Shown here: positions 25,298-35,217 of the stretch, piece by piece
Position numbering within the stretch: position 1 is the stretch's first letter
Layout: every line of letters begins with the position of its first letter
Source of the DNA: Akkermansia muciniphila
GTDB taxonomy: Bacteria; Verrucomicrobiota; Verrucomicrobiia; Verrucomicrobiales; Akkermansiaceae
DNA length: 64,000 nt
NCBI GenBank assembly: GCA_947624785.1
Contig: CANQLV010000008.1
Location: forward strand, 62,001-126,000
Direction: 5' to 3'
Program-made: the position numbers and the translations under genes
The notes under the pieces: generated by a model
Seen by the model: the letters and a program-made list of their open reading frames with translations, nothing else
The model's database searches: none
What the model was told of the DNA's origin: nothing

Positions 25298-27037
25298 CTA
25301 CATTTCCCTGTGGGAGCGTATTTCCTGGATGGAGATGGAGAGGGAGGCGCGGCCCCGGTACACGTTCCGGTCAATCGTGAAGGCGATGTCCCAGGGGGGA
25401 TTGGGGAGTTCCCGCTCCGCGCCGTTGAAGAAGATGGCGTCACGTTCCACCATGCCCTGCCGCATGAAGAGTTTCAAGTGGTTGGTTCCCACGCGCTTGG
25501 GAGGCTCCGTGGGGAAGACGTCGGAACTCATGAAGAGGGGCTGGGGATTGGAATTGCCGAAGGGTTCCAGCTTTTCATAGCTGTCCAGAAGGTCCAGCGT
25601 CAGCGCCTGGAAGGAGACTTCCATGTCTATGTTGAGCACGGGGCTGCGCTGTTCCTCCGTGGTCGTTTCAGAGACGTACCGGTTGAAGGCGCGGCGGAAG
25701 TCGTCCATGCGGGATTCCTCAATCACCAGGCCCGCCGCCATGTCATGGCCGCCCCCGGAAACCAGCGTATCCGCACAGTGGTGGATGGCCTGCACCAGGG
25801 ACACGCCGGGGATGGAGCGGCCCGACCCCTTCCCTACGCCGCTTTCATCAAAGGCGATGACGAAGGTCGGCTTGTGGTACCGCCTCATGAGCTGGGAGGC
25901 CACGATGCCCACCACGCCGGGATGCCACGCGCGGGAACCCAGCACGATGACGTTGTCACGCTCCGGATCAAAGGAGTTGTGAAGCATTTCCACCGCATCC
26001 GTACGGATGGCTTCCTCTTCCTCCTGCCGCTTGCGGTTGTGGGAGTCCAGCATCTGGGCGAGCTGCACGGCGCGCCTGTTGTCCATGGTCAGCAGAAGTT
26101 CTAGGGCGTCCATCGGGGAGTCCATGCGCCCGGCGGCATTGATGCGGGGGCCTATCCTGAATCCCACGTGCGCGGCGTTCAGGAAGCCCGCGTGGTTGGC
26201 GGAGTCGGAAGGGCGAATGCCCGCTATTTCCGTCAGGGTTTTCAGGCCCGTATGGCGGCTGTGCGCCAGCCTTCCCAGGCCGTGGCGCACCAGAATCCTG
26301 TTTTCGTCCACCAGGGGGACGATGTCCGCCACGGTAGCCACGGCCACCAGGTCCAGATAGAGCTTCAGGTCAAAGGTTTTCAGCTTCCGCTCCTTCAGGA
26401 GGGCGTGCGCCAGCTTGAAGACCACGCCCGCGCTGCACAGGTAGGTGTACGGGCTGTTTTCCTCAATTTTGGCATTGACCACCGCCACGGCGTCCGGCCG
26501 GCCCAGCGGGCCCGCTTCATGGTGGTCCAGAATGATGACGTCTATTCCCAGGGCGTTGAGCATGTCCACTTCCTTCACGGAGGAGGTGCCGCAGTCCACC
26601 GTAATGAGCAGGCTGGGTTTTTCCGCACATTCGCAAAGGCAGCGTTCTATGCCCGCCTCACTGAGGCCGTACCCTTCCCGGGAGCGGACGGGGATGAAGT
26701 ACTGGGGATCCAGGTCATAAGACATCAGAATGGCCCGGAGAAGCGCCACGGAGGTAACTCCGTCCACATCGTAGTCTCCGTAAATGCACACGGTTTCCCC
26801 TTCGTCCACGGCCTGGAAGACGCGTTCCACGGCAACCCTCATTTCCCCCATCAGGAAAGGGTCGCTCAGGTGGGAGAGCCTGGGGTCCAGAAAGAGTTCC
26901 GTTTCCGTTCCCCCGGTGAATCCGCGTTGCAGCAGGAGCTGCTTGACCAGCAGGGGCAGTTCCGCGGGAAACGCTTTCAAGACCGGATCATCCTCCCTCA
27001 CGGAGGGGCGGAGAGTCCAATGAAAGCCCGGTGTCAT
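25298..27037 (-). CDS. recJ: Single-stranded-DNA-specific exonuclease RecJ
   Basis: 579 residues. DHH-family phosphoesterase motifs in order: CIYGDYDVDGVTSVALL, LITVDCGTSSVKEVDML, VIILDHHEAGP, ADIVPLVDENR, then the DHHA1 part with GSRAWHPGVVGIVASQLMRR and SGGGHDMAAGLVIEE, and the GPRINAAGRMDSPMDALELL linker. It degrades single-stranded DNA 5'-3' in recombination and mismatch/base-excision repair. Length and architecture match the standard enzyme. Confidence 0.96.
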   Translation of the reverse strand: MTPGFHWTLRPSVREDDPVLKAFPAELPLLVKQLLLQRGFTGGTETELFLDPRLSHLSDPFLMGEMRVAVERVFQAVDEGETVCIYGDYDVDGVTSVALLRAILMSYDLDPQYFIPVRSREGYGLSEAGIERCLCECAEKPSLLITVDCGTSSVKEVDMLNALGIDVIILDHHEAGPLGRPDAVAVVNAKIEENSPYTYLCSAGVVFKLAHALLKERKLKTFDLKLYLDLVAVATVADIVPLVDENRILVRHGLGRLAHSRHTGLKTLTEIAGIRPSDSANHAGFLNAAHVGFRIGPRINAAGRMDSPMDALELLLTMDNRRAVQLAQMLDSHNRKRQEEEEAIRTDAVEMLHNSFDPERDNVIVLGSRAWHPGVVGIVASQLMRRYHKPTFVIAFDESGVGKGSGRSIPGVSLVQAIHHCADTLVSGGGHDMAAGLVIEESRMDDFRRAFNRYVSETTTEEQRSPVLNIDMEVSFQALTLDLLDSYEKLEPFGNSNPQPLFMSSDVFPTEPPKRVGTNHLKLFMRQGMVERDAIFFNGAERELPNPPWDIAFTIDRNVYRGRASLSISIQEIRSHREM

Positions 27038-27139
27038 AACAGTATTTTATCCCGGTGTCCAACAGGGTCAAGGTTGTTTCCGCCGCAGGCTGTCAAAGCA
27101 GGGAAAAAACAGGCTTCACGCCGCGTTGCCTCCTTCCGT

Positions 27140-27174
27140 GAAAAAGCTCCGTCCGGTTTTTTCCGGACGGAGCT
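27140..27174 (-). terminator. Terminator of the GH84 gene
   Basis: AGCTCCGTCCGG / CCGGACGGAGCT, loop TTTTTT, followed on the minus strand by TTTTT. Confidence 0.92.
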
Positions 27175-27203
27175 GGAATATAAGGATTCAACGCCTGAAA
27201 CGG

Positions 27204-30065
27204 CTATTTTTTGGAGGAGAAGACCACCTCATTGATGATTGCGTCAGGCTGGGGGGCCTTGTACGTCAGGCGCACGGCGGAAGTCCCGGCGGGAATGGCA
27301 AATTCGGAGGCTCCGGGGCCGGCGTTCCTCTTGCCCACAGGCGTCCAGGCTCCCTCGCCCCGGCGCGCCTGGATGGCAAAGGCGGCGGAACCTACCACGA
27401 CTACCTTGGTGGCCCTGGGGTTGTCCAGATTGGGAACGATCACGTCCAGCGGCTTGTCAGCGCGGTAAACCGTTTTCAGGTTCCTGTCGCTCAGGGAGAC
27501 GAGGTTGGTACCGGGATCCGAGGGGGGAACGTCAAATTTGAACATGGTCAGGACGATGTCCTGTTCCTTGCCGCTTTTGTTGACCAGTTTCATGCCCTTG
27601 ATTCCCCTGGGAAGCTGGTTCGCCCTGGCAATGAAGTTTTTGCCCTGCTTGTCCAGCTTCTGCGCCACAGGCTTGGCGGAGCCTTCCACGTCCAGTTCCA
27701 CTTCAGCCCAGGAGTTGAGGTCATCCCGTTCCAGGTTGATTTCCAGCCAGGTGGCGTCCGTGGGGCCGTCCAATTGCAGGGAGATGAATTCTCCGGGCTT
27801 CATTTTGTGCGTTTCCATCACGCGGTTGATCCGCACGATTTTGTCTGATTTCTGCACGGAAACTCCTTCCAGCCCCGCCACGTTGGAGGCGGCCATGGCT
27901 GAAGGCGGCGTGTTCACGGCAATTTCGCGCACGGCGGTCCACACGGCACGGCCATTGTCCGTTTTCTTCGGTTCAATGACGCGGTAGCGGACGGCACGGA
28001 GGGAAACAGGCTTGGGCGCCTGCCACACCACCTGCATGCCGGAGGTTTCCGGCCCCAGCGGCTTCCATGTCTTCATATCGCGGGAGCCTTCAAGCTGTCC
28101 CTTGGCTACATAGTCGCCGTCCTTGTCATTGCGGCCCATCAGCACTTCCACGCTCCGCACGGGAATCGGCATGCCGTAGTCCACGCCATACCAGTCACCC
28201 GGCTGGCCATAGGCGCCGGAGTGCCAGTAGGAGCCGCGGTCCCCGTCACAGAAGAGTTCCGCCTTGTCCATATTGCCGCCCTTGACCAGCGGCTTGGGGG
28301 AAAGGGCCGGAGTACCCGCAATGGCGGGGAAGGTCTTTTTGGAAACGATGTCCGCCAGTTCATTGACGGCGGGCGTCATCACCCGGGAACCGGTTTTCAC
28401 CGCGGAGCGGTACAGCTGGCCTTCCTGGTTATGGCGGCGGGAGATGCCGTCCATGGCCGCCAGCGCCTGCGTGGCCTGCACCAGCTGGGTCACGGCATCC
28501 TTCATATTGTTTTCCTCCAGCGCCGCCACGGCATACTGGCCGGCGCGGCCCAGTTGTTCAAAGGCATCCACCCACGCGCCGATTTCCTTCATCAAGCGGG
28601 GGTTGTCCGCCTTGGCCCGGATGACGGGCGCGGCGGCGGCCATGCGGGCGAATTCCTTCTTGAGCAGGGCCGTATCCGCCTTCACCACCTTTCCTTCCCG
28701 GGCGGCTTCCAGCACGCGCTTGACCACGGGTTCCATTTCCACGGATTCCTCACGCCGGAAGCCGTGTCCATTGGGCCCCTGGTCGGAGTTGTGGTCCACA
28801 AAGGCCTGCATGGCTTCCTCCGCTTGCGGGAACAGGCGCCTGACGCCTTCCTTCCAGGAGTCTTCCGATTTGAAGCCGTTAATATTCCAGGCATAGTCCG
28901 CTATGCCGAAAAGCGTCACCTTGGACGCTTCCGGCTTGTCCATGGGATTGGAGACGAAGCCGCCCATGGATTCCTTCGCGCCGGGTTCCGTGGCAAGGCC
29001 GTAGACGCGGCCCATGCACAGGTTGGAGCGGCAGTAGTCCGTCACGGGGAAGTTCCACCACACATAGGAGGGTCGCTTGATTCTTTTGTTCACCCACTGC
29101 TGCCCTTCCAGGGTAATGTCATGACATACGGAGTTGCCCGTCCACATGACGTGAATGGAAGGGTCCAGCTGTTCGCCCAGCACGTCCAGATAGGTTCCGG
29201 GCTTGGGGTCCGCCCAGCCGCGGTTGTACTGGGTGGGGCACATGACCAGGGGAGTAACGTCCTTCTTGACCTTGACGAATTCATTGTTGATCTTGTTCAG
29301 CAGCAGAGCCTGCTTGTCCGCCTTGGTGCCTTCTCCGAAGATGTCGTCAAAGAACACGGCAAAGGAGCGCACGCCCAGCTTGTACATCATCTCAAATTTC
29401 TTGATGACGTTGTTCATGTCCTCTTCCGTCCACTTGATGTCCTTGCCGGGGTGGATGGCCCAGACAAAGTCCACGTGGTTTTCCCTGGCCACCTTTACCA
29501 GTTCCTTGATCTGGGCGGCCTGGTCCGCAGGATAGGGGTCCCGCCAGTGCGGGGAGGAGTGGTAGGGATCGTCCTTCGGTCCGTAGATGTACGTGTTCAT
29601 CTTGTTCTGGCCGTAAAAGCGCAGCTGGCTCAGACGGGCCTCATGGCTCCACGGAGTGCCGTAGAATCCTTCCACCGTTCCACGGAATTCAATGTCCGGC
29701 CAGTCCGTGATTTCTCCCACGGGGAGGGTCACGCCTTCGCCGCCGGTCTTCGCGCCAAGCTGCCGCAGCGTCTGCATGGCGTAAAACGCGCCGCGTTCGT
29801 CATGGGCGCCTATGGCCACTTTTCCCTGCGGGGAGATGACCAGCTTGTAGGCCCCTGATTTTTCCGGAACGCCGTTCAACAGCTTGCTGGCCGCCGTCCT
29901 GGCGGAGCGGATCACTACGGAAGGCTTTCCGGAGAAAGCAACCGTCCGGGAGGTGAGCTTGGACTGCTGGGGAGCCGGGTACACGGCGGGCGCCGCCGCA
30001 AGGGCGGAGCCGCCCAGCAGGGCTGCCACGCTCAAACCACATTGAAGAAGTTGGAAACCATTCAT
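27204..30065 (-). CDS. Secreted beta-N-acetylglucosaminidase, GH84 (O-GlcNAcase/NagJ-like)
   Basis: 953 residues from the ATG at 30065, which opens a signal peptide (MNGFQLLQCGLSVAALLGGS). Domains: N-terminal GH20b-like domain (about 30-145); GH84 TIM barrel (about 150-430) with RGTVEGFYGTPWSHEARLSQ and the catalytic aspartate pair in FAVFFDDIFGEG; a helical region; an F5/8-type C (CBM32-like) domain near 590-730 (LFCDGDRGSYWHSGAYGQPG, AVRYRVIEPKK); and a C-terminal beta-sandwich ending at the stop. The family removes terminal beta-GlcNAc by substrate-assisted catalysis. In a mucin degrader it would trim O-glycans. A nearby in-frame ATG at 30089 is less likely. Terminator at 27140-27174. Confidence 0.95.
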   Translation of the reverse strand: MNGFQLLQCGLSVAALLGGSALAAAPAVYPAPQQSKLTSRTVAFSGKPSVVIRSARTAASKLLNGVPEKSGAYKLVISPQGKVAIGAHDERGAFYAMQTLRQLGAKTGGEGVTLPVGEITDWPDIEFRGTVEGFYGTPWSHEARLSQLRFYGQNKMNTYIYGPKDDPYHSSPHWRDPYPADQAAQIKELVKVARENHVDFVWAIHPGKDIKWTEEDMNNVIKKFEMMYKLGVRSFAVFFDDIFGEGTKADKQALLLNKINNEFVKVKKDVTPLVMCPTQYNRGWADPKPGTYLDVLGEQLDPSIHVMWTGNSVCHDITLEGQQWVNKRIKRPSYVWWNFPVTDYCRSNLCMGRVYGLATEPGAKESMGGFVSNPMDKPEASKVTLFGIADYAWNINGFKSEDSWKEGVRRLFPQAEEAMQAFVDHNSDQGPNGHGFRREESVEMEPVVKRVLEAAREGKVVKADTALLKKEFARMAAAAPVIRAKADNPRLMKEIGAWVDAFEQLGRAGQYAVAALEENNMKDAVTQLVQATQALAAMDGISRRHNQEGQLYRSAVKTGSRVMTPAVNELADIVSKKTFPAIAGTPALSPKPLVKGGNMDKAELFCDGDRGSYWHSGAYGQPGDWYGVDYGMPIPVRSVEVLMGRNDKDGDYVAKGQLEGSRDMKTWKPLGPETSGMQVVWQAPKPVSLRAVRYRVIEPKKTDNGRAVWTAVREIAVNTPPSAMAASNVAGLEGVSVQKSDKIVRINRVMETHKMKPGEFISLQLDGPTDATWLEINLERDDLNSWAEVELDVEGSAKPVAQKLDKQGKNFIARANQLPRGIKGMKLVNKSGKEQDIVLTMFKFDVPPSDPGTNLVSLSDRNLKTVYRADKPLDVIVPNLDNPRATKVVVVGSAAFAIQARRGEGAWTPVGKRNAGPGASEFAIPAGTSAVRLTYKAPQPDAIINEVVFSSKK

Positions 30066-30370
30066 GATGATGCGCGATAATGGAATCAAAAAACACTTTC
30101 CACCTCAAGAAAAAACCGTCCACTCCCATTCTTCAATACGTCACCCGGGAAAGGAGCGGAAGAAGGCTTCAAGGCGGCGCGCCTTCCCCGAGAACGCTTC
30201 CTGTGCCGCCTTGGCCTATTCCGTCCCCCCGCATGAAATCCACCGCCGGGACGACTTTCAGCCGGCGGTTCCATGCTGCTCTTTCAGGACAGGCGGCCAT
30301 GTACCTTTTTGCGTCTTGCAGTCCCATGCTTCCGGTGTAGAATATATTTCCCCTACCCCCCTTCCTCCCC

Positions 30371-32989
30371 ATGGAATTTTTCATTCTTCTGCTGGTCCTC
30401 GGCCTGCTTTCCGGAATGGTCTTCACCTTTGTGAAGGCCTGCCAGGTCGTTTCTCTGGAACAAAAAGTCCGCACCCTGGAAACGGAAGTTGCCGGATTGA
30501 AGGAACGGCTGAATTCCCGTTCCTCCCCGCAGAGGCCCCCAGCTGAAACCAGAAAGAGCCTTCCGCCCCCCGCGGAAAGTCCGGTGCAGCCCATCCGTAC
30601 GCTTCCCTCCGCCCCGGTACGGGAACCCGCCCACGCCCTTCCCTCCCGGCACAGCCTGCAGCCGGTCCGGAACCCCAGGCCCGCGCCGTCGCGCCCCGCG
30701 GCCTTTTCCTGGGAATATTTCATCGGCGCCAAGCTGCTCTCCTGGATAGGAGGGTTTGTGCTGTTCCTGGGAACCGGTTTTTTCGTCAAGTACAGCATTG
30801 ACAATGATCTGATCTCTCCGGAATGGAGAGTGGGCCTCACTTATCTGGCTGCCGCCGTCCTTCTGGGCGCCGGCCTGTCGCGGCTGAGGAAGAAGTACCC
30901 CATCCTTTCCGGCACGCTGACTTCCACGGGCATCCTGGTCCTGTACCTGGCTACCTGCTCCGGACGCATGTTTTACGAGCTTCCCTTTTTCACGATGGCC
31001 ATCGCAACCATTCTGCTGGCGGCCACCACGGCGGCGGCCTTCATCCTGGCGGTGCGCCTGCGGTTCCGCGTGATCGCCTTCCTGGGCATCATCGGCGGTT
31101 TTCTGACCCCGGTCATCCTGTCCACCGGCCAGGACCATACGGCCTCCCTGTTCCTGTACATGACCATTCTGAACGCCGGGCTGCTCGCCGTCGTGGCCGC
31201 TACCAGATGGACGGGAGCCGGAGGAGCCGGACTGGCGGCCTATACCGTCCTGCTGATGGGCTGGTTTGACGAATACGGCGGCCCCTCCCATATTCCCGCC
31301 GTCGTCATCCTGTCCCTCTGCACCCTGCTGCTGTACGGGGGTTACGGCCTGTATGCCGGCACACGGCAGGCTGAACCGGACCGGAAGGGAGGCCCCTTCC
31401 TGCTGGCCTTCTGCGCCATTGCGGTCACCTGCCTGACGGCATTCCGCCTTCAGGCGGAGTGCAGCTTCCGGTTCCTTTCCCCTTCCTCCCACCTGCTTCT
31501 CCTGCTGGCGGGAATGCTTCCCATGATCGCCCTGCTCCCGCTGGCCCGCGCCAAAAGCACGTACTGGTCCTGCTTTCTTCCCATGGGGCTTTTCACCGTT
31601 TTCTATTTTTACCAGTCTTCCGCGGAAGAAGCCTCGCAATCTGCCCTCTGGATATCCTCCCAGCTCCAGGGCCTTTTCTGCCTGTTCATGATTCCGGCGT
31701 CTTATGCGGTGCTGTCCGCACGCACGCCGTCCGGCGGGGCCTACCTGGCGGAGCTTCAGCCAGGCGTCAGAATTTCCTGCTGCGCCACGGCGGCTCTCGC
31801 GTGGCTGCTGGTCATGCACCCGCTTTCACCTTACCCCTTTTACGTTTTCCTGACGGCGGCCACGTTCTGCGGAATGGCGGCATGGCACCGGAGAGGGCAG
31901 GCCCTGATAACCGCGGCGGCCGGGTACACGATTGCGGCGTCCTGGCAAGACATCCACCCCGCCGGTTCCGCAGTAATTTTCCTGGCGATTTTCCTGCTGC
32001 CCCTGCTGCTGGCCCGGCGGTTCCGCAGCGGCTTGCTGGGCTGGAGCGCCTCCGCCCTGGCATTCCCCCTTTTTTACCTTTCCTGGTGGCTCTTCGGGAC
32101 GGCCCATCATCCGGAGGCTACCCACTTCTGGGATTCCACCGTCGCGCTTGCCTGTGCGGCGCCTCCTTTGCTGGCGGCCCTGGCCCTGAGGCGGCTCCCG
32201 GAGGAAACGCTTTTAAAGCGTTCCGCCGTCCTCTGCTTTTATTATGGAGCAGCCATCGGCATGCTGACGCTGGCCATCGGCCTCCAGTGGACGGGCGCCC
32301 CCCTGACCGTAGCCTGGTCCCTGGAAGGGCTGGCCCTTCTGCTGCTGTGCGGCAAATTTCCCCTGCCCAGGCTGGCCTGGACGGGATTTTTCCTGCTGGC
32401 CTTCCTGTTCGTCCGCAACGGCCTGTCCCAGGCCTTCGTGCAGCTTGACCCTGCCGGAATGCCGGCCTTGCGCACAATGTTCGCCACCATGGTTTTCTGC
32501 TGCATGGCCGGAGCCTGGTGGGTCCAGAGGAAAGTGACGCCGCGCCTGCCGCGGGGCCGCAGCTCCGGTCTCCGCGTTCTTGTTGCGGCCCTGAACATTT
32601 TCGGGGCCATCCTGCTTTTCATCTGGATGAATACGGAAATATCCTGCGGCTTCGCCGCGCCAGGAGACCATCCGCTGATGATCCAGTTCGGGAGCAGCGT
32701 GGCGCAGGACCTCACCATTTCCATCGCCTGGAGCCTCTTTGCCCTGGGCCTGATCGCCACGGGGTTTGACATCAGGTCTTCCAGGGTGCGCATGGCGGGG
32801 CTCGCCCTGCTGGGCATCACCCTGTTGAAAGTCGTCTGTTATGACATTTCCAGCCTTGGGCAACTGTACCGCGTGGGAGCCCTGGTGGGGCTGGCCGCCA
32901 TCGTGCTCATCTCCTCCTTCCTGTACCAGAAGTTCACCATGAAGCTGAGGAACAAAAAGAAGAGCCAGGGAGAGGCCCTGAAAAGTTAG
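30371..32989 (+). CDS. DUF2339 family polytopic membrane protein
   Basis: 872 residues: one N-terminal membrane helix, a short coiled coil (LEQKVRTLETEVAGLKERL), a proline-rich linker of about 80 residues, then a membrane domain of about 25 helices to the end. The first membrane motif, FIGAKLLSWIGGFVLFLGTG followed by FFVKYSIDNDLISPEWRVG, is diagnostic of DUF2339. The family is common in bacteria, its function is unknown and often guessed to be envelope-related. Diverges from the GH84 gene across 305 bases, which contain no other gene I can see. Confidence 0.85.
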   Translation: MEFFILLLVLGLLSGMVFTFVKACQVVSLEQKVRTLETEVAGLKERLNSRSSPQRPPAETRKSLPPPAESPVQPIRTLPSAPVREPAHALPSRHSLQPVRNPRPAPSRPAAFSWEYFIGAKLLSWIGGFVLFLGTGFFVKYSIDNDLISPEWRVGLTYLAAAVLLGAGLSRLRKKYPILSGTLTSTGILVLYLATCSGRMFYELPFFTMAIATILLAATTAAAFILAVRLRFRVIAFLGIIGGFLTPVILSTGQDHTASLFLYMTILNAGLLAVVAATRWTGAGGAGLAAYTVLLMGWFDEYGGPSHIPAVVILSLCTLLLYGGYGLYAGTRQAEPDRKGGPFLLAFCAIAVTCLTAFRLQAECSFRFLSPSSHLLLLLAGMLPMIALLPLARAKSTYWSCFLPMGLFTVFYFYQSSAEEASQSALWISSQLQGLFCLFMIPASYAVLSARTPSGGAYLAELQPGVRISCCATAALAWLLVMHPLSPYPFYVFLTAATFCGMAAWHRRGQALITAAAGYTIAASWQDIHPAGSAVIFLAIFLLPLLLARRFRSGLLGWSASALAFPLFYLSWWLFGTAHHPEATHFWDSTVALACAAPPLLAALALRRLPEETLLKRSAVLCFYYGAAIGMLTLAIGLQWTGAPLTVAWSLEGLALLLLCGKFPLPRLAWTGFFLLAFLFVRNGLSQAFVQLDPAGMPALRTMFATMVFCCMAGAWWVQRKVTPRLPRGRSSGLRVLVAALNIFGAILLFIWMNTEISCGFAAPGDHPLMIQFGSSVAQDLTISIAWSLFALGLIATGFDIRSSRVRMAGLALLGITLLKVVCYDISSLGQLYRVGALVGLAAIVLISSFLYQKFTMKLRNKKKSQGEALKS

Positions 32990-33047
32990 CGTCATCTCAC
33001 TTTGGAAGACAAATTTGACCATTGCATCACTTAAAGGGCGGTTCATA

Positions 33048-33989
33048 ATGCGGAACATGCTCCGGCGCATCCTGATTCCTTTTCTGTGTCTTCTGGGCCT
33101 GTTCTGCACTCTTCAGGCCCAGGACGGCCCCGTCCTGAAAATAGCGGCCCTGCATCCTGTCCTGGGAGACATGGCACGCTCCATCGGCGGCAGCCACGTG
33201 CAGGTGGCGGACCTGCTGCGCCCCAACGGCAACCTGCACAGCTTTGAACCCGCTCCGCAGGACATCGCCGCCGCCGGGCAGGCGCGCCTGGTGCTGGCCT
33301 CCGGCAAGAATCTGGAGCCGTACCTTCCCAAGTTGAAGGACGCGCTGGGCGGCAGGGCGCAGATTCTGGACCTGGGAGCCTCCATTCCGGACGTTCCCGT
33401 GGCGGCGGACACCGCGGACCATGACCACGGGCATGACGGGGACTGCTGCGCCCACGGCCCCAACGATCCCCACTGGTGGCACACCCCGGCCAACATGAAA
33501 CGCGCCGCCCGCGCCCTGGCCGCCGCGCTCACGCGGATGGACCCGGCCCATGAGCAGGATTACAAGGCCGGACTGGCCCGGTGGAACAGAAAGATGGACC
33601 AGCTTTCCTCCTGGGCCAGGAAGGAGCTTGCGGACATTCCGGAAGCGGACCGCATCCTGGTGACGGGGCACGCGGCCATGAACCATTTCTGCAAGGAGTT
33701 CGGCTTCCGCAGCATCAGCATCCAGGGGGTGAGCCGTGAAGACGAAGGCAATTCCGCCCAACTGGCCTCCACGCTGAAGAAGCTGCGCGCAGCCGGGGTG
33801 AGGGCCCTGTTTCCGGAATACTCCTCCAACCCCAAGAGCCTCACGGAAATCGCCAAATCCCTGAATATCCCCGTTGCGAGACCGATCAATACCGACGGAC
33901 TGGCTCCGGACGGACATACGTTCGAGCCCATGTTCAAGCAAAACGTCGGCATCATCAAGGAAGCCCTTTCCCCGTCCCCCAGGCCATGA
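33048..33989 (+). CDS. Zinc/manganese ABC transporter substrate-binding protein
   Basis: 313 residues of the ZnuA/TroA cluster-9 type: signal peptide MRNMLRRILIPFLCLLGLFC..LQA, two lobes joined by a long helix, and metal-ligand histidines in LRPNGNLHSFEP, NDPHWWHTPANM and LVTGHAAMNHFCKEFG. A His/Asp-rich loop (DHDHGHDGDCCAHG) before the third ligand is typical of zinc-specific members, so zinc is the favoured ligand over manganese. ATG at 33048 has AGGGCGG seven bases upstream. The next three genes overlap it and each other by four bases (ATGA), a tight transport operon. Confidence 0.92.
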   Translation: MRNMLRRILIPFLCLLGLFCTLQAQDGPVLKIAALHPVLGDMARSIGGSHVQVADLLRPNGNLHSFEPAPQDIAAAGQARLVLASGKNLEPYLPKLKDALGGRAQILDLGASIPDVPVAADTADHDHGHDGDCCAHGPNDPHWWHTPANMKRAARALAAALTRMDPAHEQDYKAGLARWNRKMDQLSSWARKELADIPEADRILVTGHAAMNHFCKEFGFRSISIQGVSREDEGNSAQLASTLKKLRAAGVRALFPEYSSNPKSLTEIAKSLNIPVARPINTDGLAPDGHTFEPMFKQNVGIIKEALSPSPRP

Positions 33990-34420
33990 CCAGCACTCCC
34001 CTGCGCCAGTTTTTCCCCACCCTGGGGGTCGTCCTCCTGCTGGGGTTCTTTCTTTACAGCATGACGGCGGGCACACCCGGAGCGCAGGAAGCGGACCGCC
34101 CTGCTCCCGCGGCGCAGGCCGCGGACGTTCCCACGGTCCTCACGGTCAGGTGCGCCCACCGTCCGGAATCCCTTTCCGTATCCTGCGGCGGCCGCATCCT
34201 CTGGCAGTCCGGAACGCCCGGCCTGCATGAAGAAGTGGAGTGCGGCCTTCCGCTGGAAGACGGCTCCGTGACGCTCACCGTTTCCGCCCGATGGCCGGAA
34301 GGCACGCCGGACACCCCCGTTACGCTGGAACTGGAACCGGAGGGCAGGCCGTCCGCCTCCGCCACCCGCTGGTCCTTCGGCCCTTCCCTGAACGACAGCT
34401 ACTCCTTCTCATGGAAATGA
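33986..34420 (+). CDS. Membrane-anchored periplasmic protein in the metal ABC operon
   Basis: 144 residues: one N-terminal hydrophobic anchor (PTLGVVLLLGFFLYSM), an Ala/Pro-rich linker, then a small domain of short beta strands (VPTVLTVRCAHRPESLSVSC). No family recognised. It is held by ATGA overlaps on both sides inside a zinc/manganese ABC operon, so a helper role in metal uptake is an inference from position only. An unusual addition to this otherwise standard operon. Confidence 0.7.
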   Translation: MTSTPLRQFFPTLGVVLLLGFFLYSMTAGTPGAQEADRPAPAAQAADVPTVLTVRCAHRPESLSVSCGGRILWQSGTPGLHEEVECGLPLEDGSVTLTVSARWPEGTPDTPVTLELEPEGRPSASATRWSFGPSLNDSYSFSWK

Positions 34421-35217
34421 ACAGCCCAGCCCCTCCCTGCTCCCAGGACCACATCTGCTGGGGCGCGCATGCCAGCCACCCGGACCGCCACCGGCTGGAA
34501 GTGCGGAACCTCAGCGTGTATTACGGGAGCCTTCTTGCCCTGAACGGCATCAGCTTTTCCATTACCTGCGGCCATACGCTGGCCCTGATGGGACCCAACG
34601 GCGCGGGAAAATCCACGCTGATCAAGGCCCTGGCCGGGCTGCTCCGTCCCGATTCCGGGGAAATCCTGTGGAACGGCAGACCCCTGCACGATACACCGGG
34701 CGAAATAGCCTACCTGCCCCAGCGTTCCGACGTGGACTGGTCCTTCCCCATCACCGTCCGCGCGCTGGTGGAAATGGGCCGCTATCCGTCCCTGGGCCTG
34801 TGGAAAAAATTCGGGCGGCATGACCGGGACATCGTGGAAAAATCCCTGAACGCGCTGGGCATGGAATCCCTGGCGGACCGCCAGATTTCAGAACTCTCCG
34901 GAGGCCAGCAGCAGCGGGCCTTCCTGGCGCGGGCCCTGGCGCAGGAAGCCCACGTCCTGCTGCTGGACGAACCCTTCACTGGGCTGGACGCCCCGGCCTG
35001 CCAGTCCCTGGGGCGGCTGCTGGATTCCCTAGCGGCGGAAGGGCGGCTGGTCATCGCCTCCCATCACGATTTGAATACGGCGGCGGACATTTTTGACACC
35101 ATCCTGCTGATGAACCGCGAGCTGGTCGCCTTCGGCCCCCCGGAGGAAGTGCTTGCTACCGCACGCATCCGGGAGACGTATGGAATGGAACCTCAACCGG
35201 AAACCCAAGTTTCATGA
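34417..35217 (+). CDS. Zinc/manganese ABC transporter ATP-binding protein
   Basis: 266 residues. Walker A GPNGAGKSTLIK, Q-loop YLPQRSDVDWSFPITV (the DWxFPxxV form is typical of the manganese/zinc cluster), signature LSGGQQQRAFLARAL, Walker B VLLLDEPFTGLD and switch histidine in VIASHHDL. The ATG at 34417 overlaps the preceding stop as ATGA; ATG 34411 is two codons earlier and equally in frame. A cysteine/histidine-containing N-terminal extension (SPAPPCSQDHICWGAHASH) precedes the ABC domain and is not usual; it may bind metal. Confidence 0.93.
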   Translation: MNSPAPPCSQDHICWGAHASHPDRHRLEVRNLSVYYGSLLALNGISFSITCGHTLALMGPNGAGKSTLIKALAGLLRPDSGEILWNGRPLHDTPGEIAYLPQRSDVDWSFPITVRALVEMGRYPSLGLWKKFGRHDRDIVEKSLNALGMESLADRQISELSGGQQQRAFLARALAQEAHVLLLDEPFTGLDAPACQSLGRLLDSLAAEGRLVIASHHDLNTAADIFDTILLMNRELVAFGPPEEVLATARIRETYGMEPQPETQVS

